Assembly: GCA_016868515.1 (NCBI GenBank) | Contig: VGGM01000039.1 | Coordinates: forward strand, 1 to 8,932 | Direction of reading: 5' to 3' | Source of the DNA: Bacteroidota bacterium | Lineage (GTDB): Bacteria > Bacteroidota > Bacteroidia > Bacteroidales > VadinHA17 | DNA: 8,932 bases | Shown here: positions 7,031-8,932 of the stretch, piece after piece | Position numbering within the stretch: the first letter of the stretch is position 1 | Layout: every line of letters begins with the position of its first letter | The notes under the pieces: model-generated | What the model was told of the DNA's origin: nothing | Seen by the model: the letters and a program-made list of their open reading frames with translations, nothing else | Databases searched by the model: none | Made by a program: the position numbers and the translations under genes

Positions 7031-8644
7031 TCACTTTGACTCTCTCTGAAGATAGTCGACTGCAAGCTTTAGGGTTGTATCGAGCTCCTCCCATACAGGA
7101 TAGAACCCCTTGTTATCAAGCATATTTCGTGCGATATAGGCCTTTACCTGGATAGTGATTATTTTCCCGGAGGCATCCAGTCCCGGATTGTCGCGTGGAA
7201 CTCCGTTGTCTGTAGCAAATGAAACAAACTTTTCGAGTATGCCTTCAGAATCAAGGAAACGGTTCAATTGCTGCACATCCCTGAAAGCTGAGAGTTTCTC
7301 ACGATTATTTTCGGTGTATCTCAGTGCATAGCGGTAAATGAGGCCACTGTTCCTGACCCTGAGAAAATAGTCGGAAACTCCTGCAGTATCTATTGGTATA
7401 AAAATATCAGGCATAATTCCTCCTCCTCCAAAGACGGTTCTTCCGCCGGGTGTTGTGAATTTGAGCGAATCGGGCATATGGATACTATCTGCAACAAGCA
7501 TTTCGCCACTATGGAAGCGATCGCCCAGATCCTGATAATAATCCTCATAACCGTTATTGTAGGGTTTCTGTATTGACCGGCCGGTAGGAGTGTAGTATCG
7601 TGCAATAGTAAGGCGCATGCCCGAACCGTCCCTGAATCCTATAGGTTCCTGAACAAGACCCTTACCAAATGATCTGCGTCCCATAATTGTTCCTCTGTCA
7701 TTGTCCTGTACTGCACCGGCAAGGATTTCACTGGCAGAAGCGCTCCATTCATCTATCAGTATTACCAGATCTCCGTTGAGGAATTCACCCGTGTTGTTGG
7801 CTTTAATCTCCTCACGCGGGTATGCTCGTCCTTCGGTGTAAACAATCATTTGTCCTTCATGAAGAAACTGATTGGCGATACTTGTGGCAGCCTCCATTAC
7901 ACCACCGGAATTGCTTCTCAGGTCAACGATAAGCTTGGTCATTCCTTGCTCCTTAAGCTCCCTCAGTGAGGCGAGAAATTCATCAAAAGTTGTAACCGCG
8001 AAAGTGTTGATCTTGATATAGCCAGTTGATTCATTAATCATATAGGCAACATCAATTGTATGGATAGGGATTTTGTCGCGAGTAATTTCAAATGGCAGAA
8101 GGGTTGCGACTCCATTTCTCAGTACCCTTATTCTGACGGAGGTTCCCCTTGGCCCTTTAAGCATTTTAACAACATCTTCATCGGGGATGTTTTTACCGGC
8201 GACAAGAGAGTCGTTAACATAAATGATTTTATCACCGGCAAGTAGTCCAACCTTTTCCGACGGTCCTCCTGGAATAGTACTGATGACAAGTATAGTGTCG
8301 GTTATCATGTTGAATGATATCCCAATACCTTCGAAATTTCCCTGAAGTGGTTCATTTGCCCTGGTAAGGTCCCGGGCTGGTATATAAACCGAGTGAGGGT
8401 CAAGTCGCCTGAGCAGGGCGGGGATGGCTGTTTCCTCGAGTTCCTGCCTGTTTACCGTGTCAACATATTTTGACTCAATAATTGATAAAACAGAACCTAT
8501 CTTATCGGTTGATGGAGAGAATCCGGAGATTGTGTGGATTGTTTTTTTCCCGGGCAGGTACCATCCCATTAAAAGCCCTGTTACAAGCGAAAGTGCAACG
8601 ACCAGGGGCATAAGTATGTTACGCAGGGAATTATTCGATTTCAT
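7031..8644 (-). CDS. S41 family carboxy-terminal processing protease (CtpA-like)
   Basis: This is a serine protease of the tail-specific/C-terminal processing family, tethered to the inner membrane and acting in the periplasm. The 537-residue protein has an N-terminal membrane anchor or signal segment at about 8-29. It is followed by the short N-terminal domain with the LDPHS motif (81-85), a PDZ domain at about 100-185 (GIGISF, then PGGPSEKVGLLAGDKI) and the S41 core at about 195-360. The Ser/Lys dyad is intact: S303 in WSASASEI and K328 in RSFGKGLVQ, with Q332 also conserved. The 25-residue S-to-K spacing is that of characterised CTPs. About 175 residues follow the core (YTPTGRSIQKP onward), a longer tail than in minimal CTPs. 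The start at 8644 is chosen because the membrane segment begins there; an in-frame ATG at 8740 lies inside the upstream deaminase gene. The start overlaps the deaminase stop by 14 bases, so the two are very likely co-transcribed. Substrates are unknown. Confidence 0.94.
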   Translation of the reverse strand: MKSNNSLRNILMPLVVALSLVTGLLMGWYLPGKKTIHTISGFSPSTDKIGSVLSIIESKYVDTVNRQELEETAIPALLRRLDPHSVYIPARDLTRANEPLQGNFEGIGISFNMITDTILVISTIPGGPSEKVGLLAGDKIIYVNDSLVAGKNIPDEDVVKMLKGPRGTSVRIRVLRNGVATLLPFEITRDKIPIHTIDVAYMINESTGYIKINTFAVTTFDEFLASLRELKEQGMTKLIVDLRSNSGGVMEAATSIANQFLHEGQMIVYTEGRAYPREEIKANNTGEFLNGDLVILIDEWSASASEILAGAVQDNDRGTIMGRRSFGKGLVQEPIGFRDGSGMRLTIARYYTPTGRSIQKPYNNGYEDYYQDLGDRFHSGEMLVADSIHMPDSLKFTTPGGRTVFGGGGIMPDIFIPIDTAGVSDYFLRVRNSGLIYRYALRYTENNREKLSAFRDVQQLNRFLDSEGILEKFVSFATDNGVPRDNPGLDASGKIITIQVKAYIARNMLDNKGFYPVWEELDTTLKLAVDYLQRESK

Positions 8645-8932
8645 AAATGTTTCTTTCAAGGTCAATAAAGACAATTTCGATGCCAGCTCTTCCCAGCAGT
8701 TCGAGTCCGTCGTTTGTGTGATATTTATTGCAGTAGACAACCCTTCTGATACCGGACTGGATAATCAGTTTGGCGCACTCCATACAGGGAGAGGTAGTTA
8801 CATAAAGGGTGGAGTCTTCACTCGAGTTGTTTGATTTAGCGACTTTTGTTATTGCATTGGCTTCGGCATGAAGTACATAGGGTTTGGTTTTAAAATTATC
8901 ATCTTCACAGACATTTTCGAAACCTGAAGGTG
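8631..8932 (-). CDS. dCMP deaminase family protein, 5' partial
   Basis: This zinc-dependent cytidine/deoxycytidylate deaminase fold protein is cut by the right edge of the window; 99 C-terminal residues are visible (codons from 8930 down, stop TAA at 8633-8631). The visible part begins PSGFENVCED, and the active-site motif is H21-A-E23 (VLHAEANAI), with zinc ligand H21 and catalytic E23. The other two zinc ligands, C49 and C52, are in SPCMEC. This is the signature of dCMP deaminase/ComEB-like proteins, which convert dCMP to dUMP for thymidylate synthesis, though substrate choice within the family cannot be settled from this fragment. It is probably cytoplasmic. The gene's last 14 bases (8644-8631) overlap the start of the S41 protease gene in another frame, suggesting translational coupling. 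The missing N-terminal part is probably about 45-60 residues (inference from family length). Confidence 0.92.
   Translation of the reverse strand, partial: PSGFENVCEDDNFKTKPYVLHAEANAITKVAKSNNSSEDSTLYVTTSPCMECAKLIIQSGIRRVVYCNKYHTNDGLELLGRAGIEIVFIDLERNIYEIE

Noticed and set aside
8645..8740. N-terminal extension of the S41 protein to an ATG at 8740
   Set aside because: It overlaps the coding part of the deaminase, and the membrane segment starts directly after the ATG at 8644.
8424..8834. 136-codon open frame on the plus strand
   Set aside because: It is antisense to the S41 N-terminus and the deaminase gene, both supported by family motifs in the minus strand.
1..8932. CRISPR arrays, insertion sequences, tRNA/rRNA genes, defence or secretion systems
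   Set aside because: No direct-repeat arrays, transposase-like frames, terminal inverted repeats or RNA gene signatures were seen; almost every base is accounted for by conserved housekeeping-type genes.

Overview
The window looks like a chromosomal segment of a member of the Bacteroidota, probably Bacteroidales or a related order. This is inferred from four things. The succinate dehydrogenase/fumarate reductase has one large five-helix cytochrome b subunit and the gene order C-A-B. The protein sequences have the style of that phylum: aminopeptidase P, an M28 peptidase with a C-terminal domain, and a dCMP deaminase followed by an S41 protease. Most starts lack a Shine-Dalgarno sequence. A TAnnTTTG promoter box sits just before one start. 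No mobile element, CRISPR array, tRNA or rRNA was seen. Coding density is very high; the only gap over 100 bases is 6038-6200.

Layout, left to right. Position 2-1306 (+) is an aminopeptidase P family metallopeptidase cut off at its N-terminus by the window edge. It converges, with only 2 bases between stop codons, on a minus-strand cluster. Read in the direction of transcription, that cluster is sdhC (6037-5393), sdhA (5365-3446), sdhB (3415-2681) and an exported M28 zinc peptidase (2667-1309), separated by 27, 30 and 13 bases, so probably one operon. The 163-base divergent region 6038-6200 holds a candidate sdh promoter, three short perfect inverted repeats, and a promoter box for the opposite gene. 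That gene is an alpha/beta hydrolase (6201-7016, +). It converges, with a 14-base gap, on a second minus-strand pair: a dCMP deaminase family gene (entering from the right edge, ending at 8631) whose last 14 bases overlap the start of an S41 carboxy-terminal processing protease (8644-7031).

How the genes work together. SdhC, SdhA and SdhB form the complete membrane complex that interconverts succinate and fumarate while exchanging electrons with the quinone pool; the direction in this organism cannot be read from the sequence. The two exported proteases (M28 and S41) and aminopeptidase P handle protein or peptide turnover, and the deaminase belongs to pyrimidine nucleotide metabolism. These neighbours show no obvious functional link to the respiratory complex. 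The region reads as ordinary core genome; I found no convincing new system. What merits a second look is mainly regulatory: the dyad-rich sdh control region, the apparently leaderless hydrolase start, the strong ribosome binding site reserved for the M28 gene, the gene overlap at the deaminase/protease junction, and the convergent gene ends with no room for terminators.
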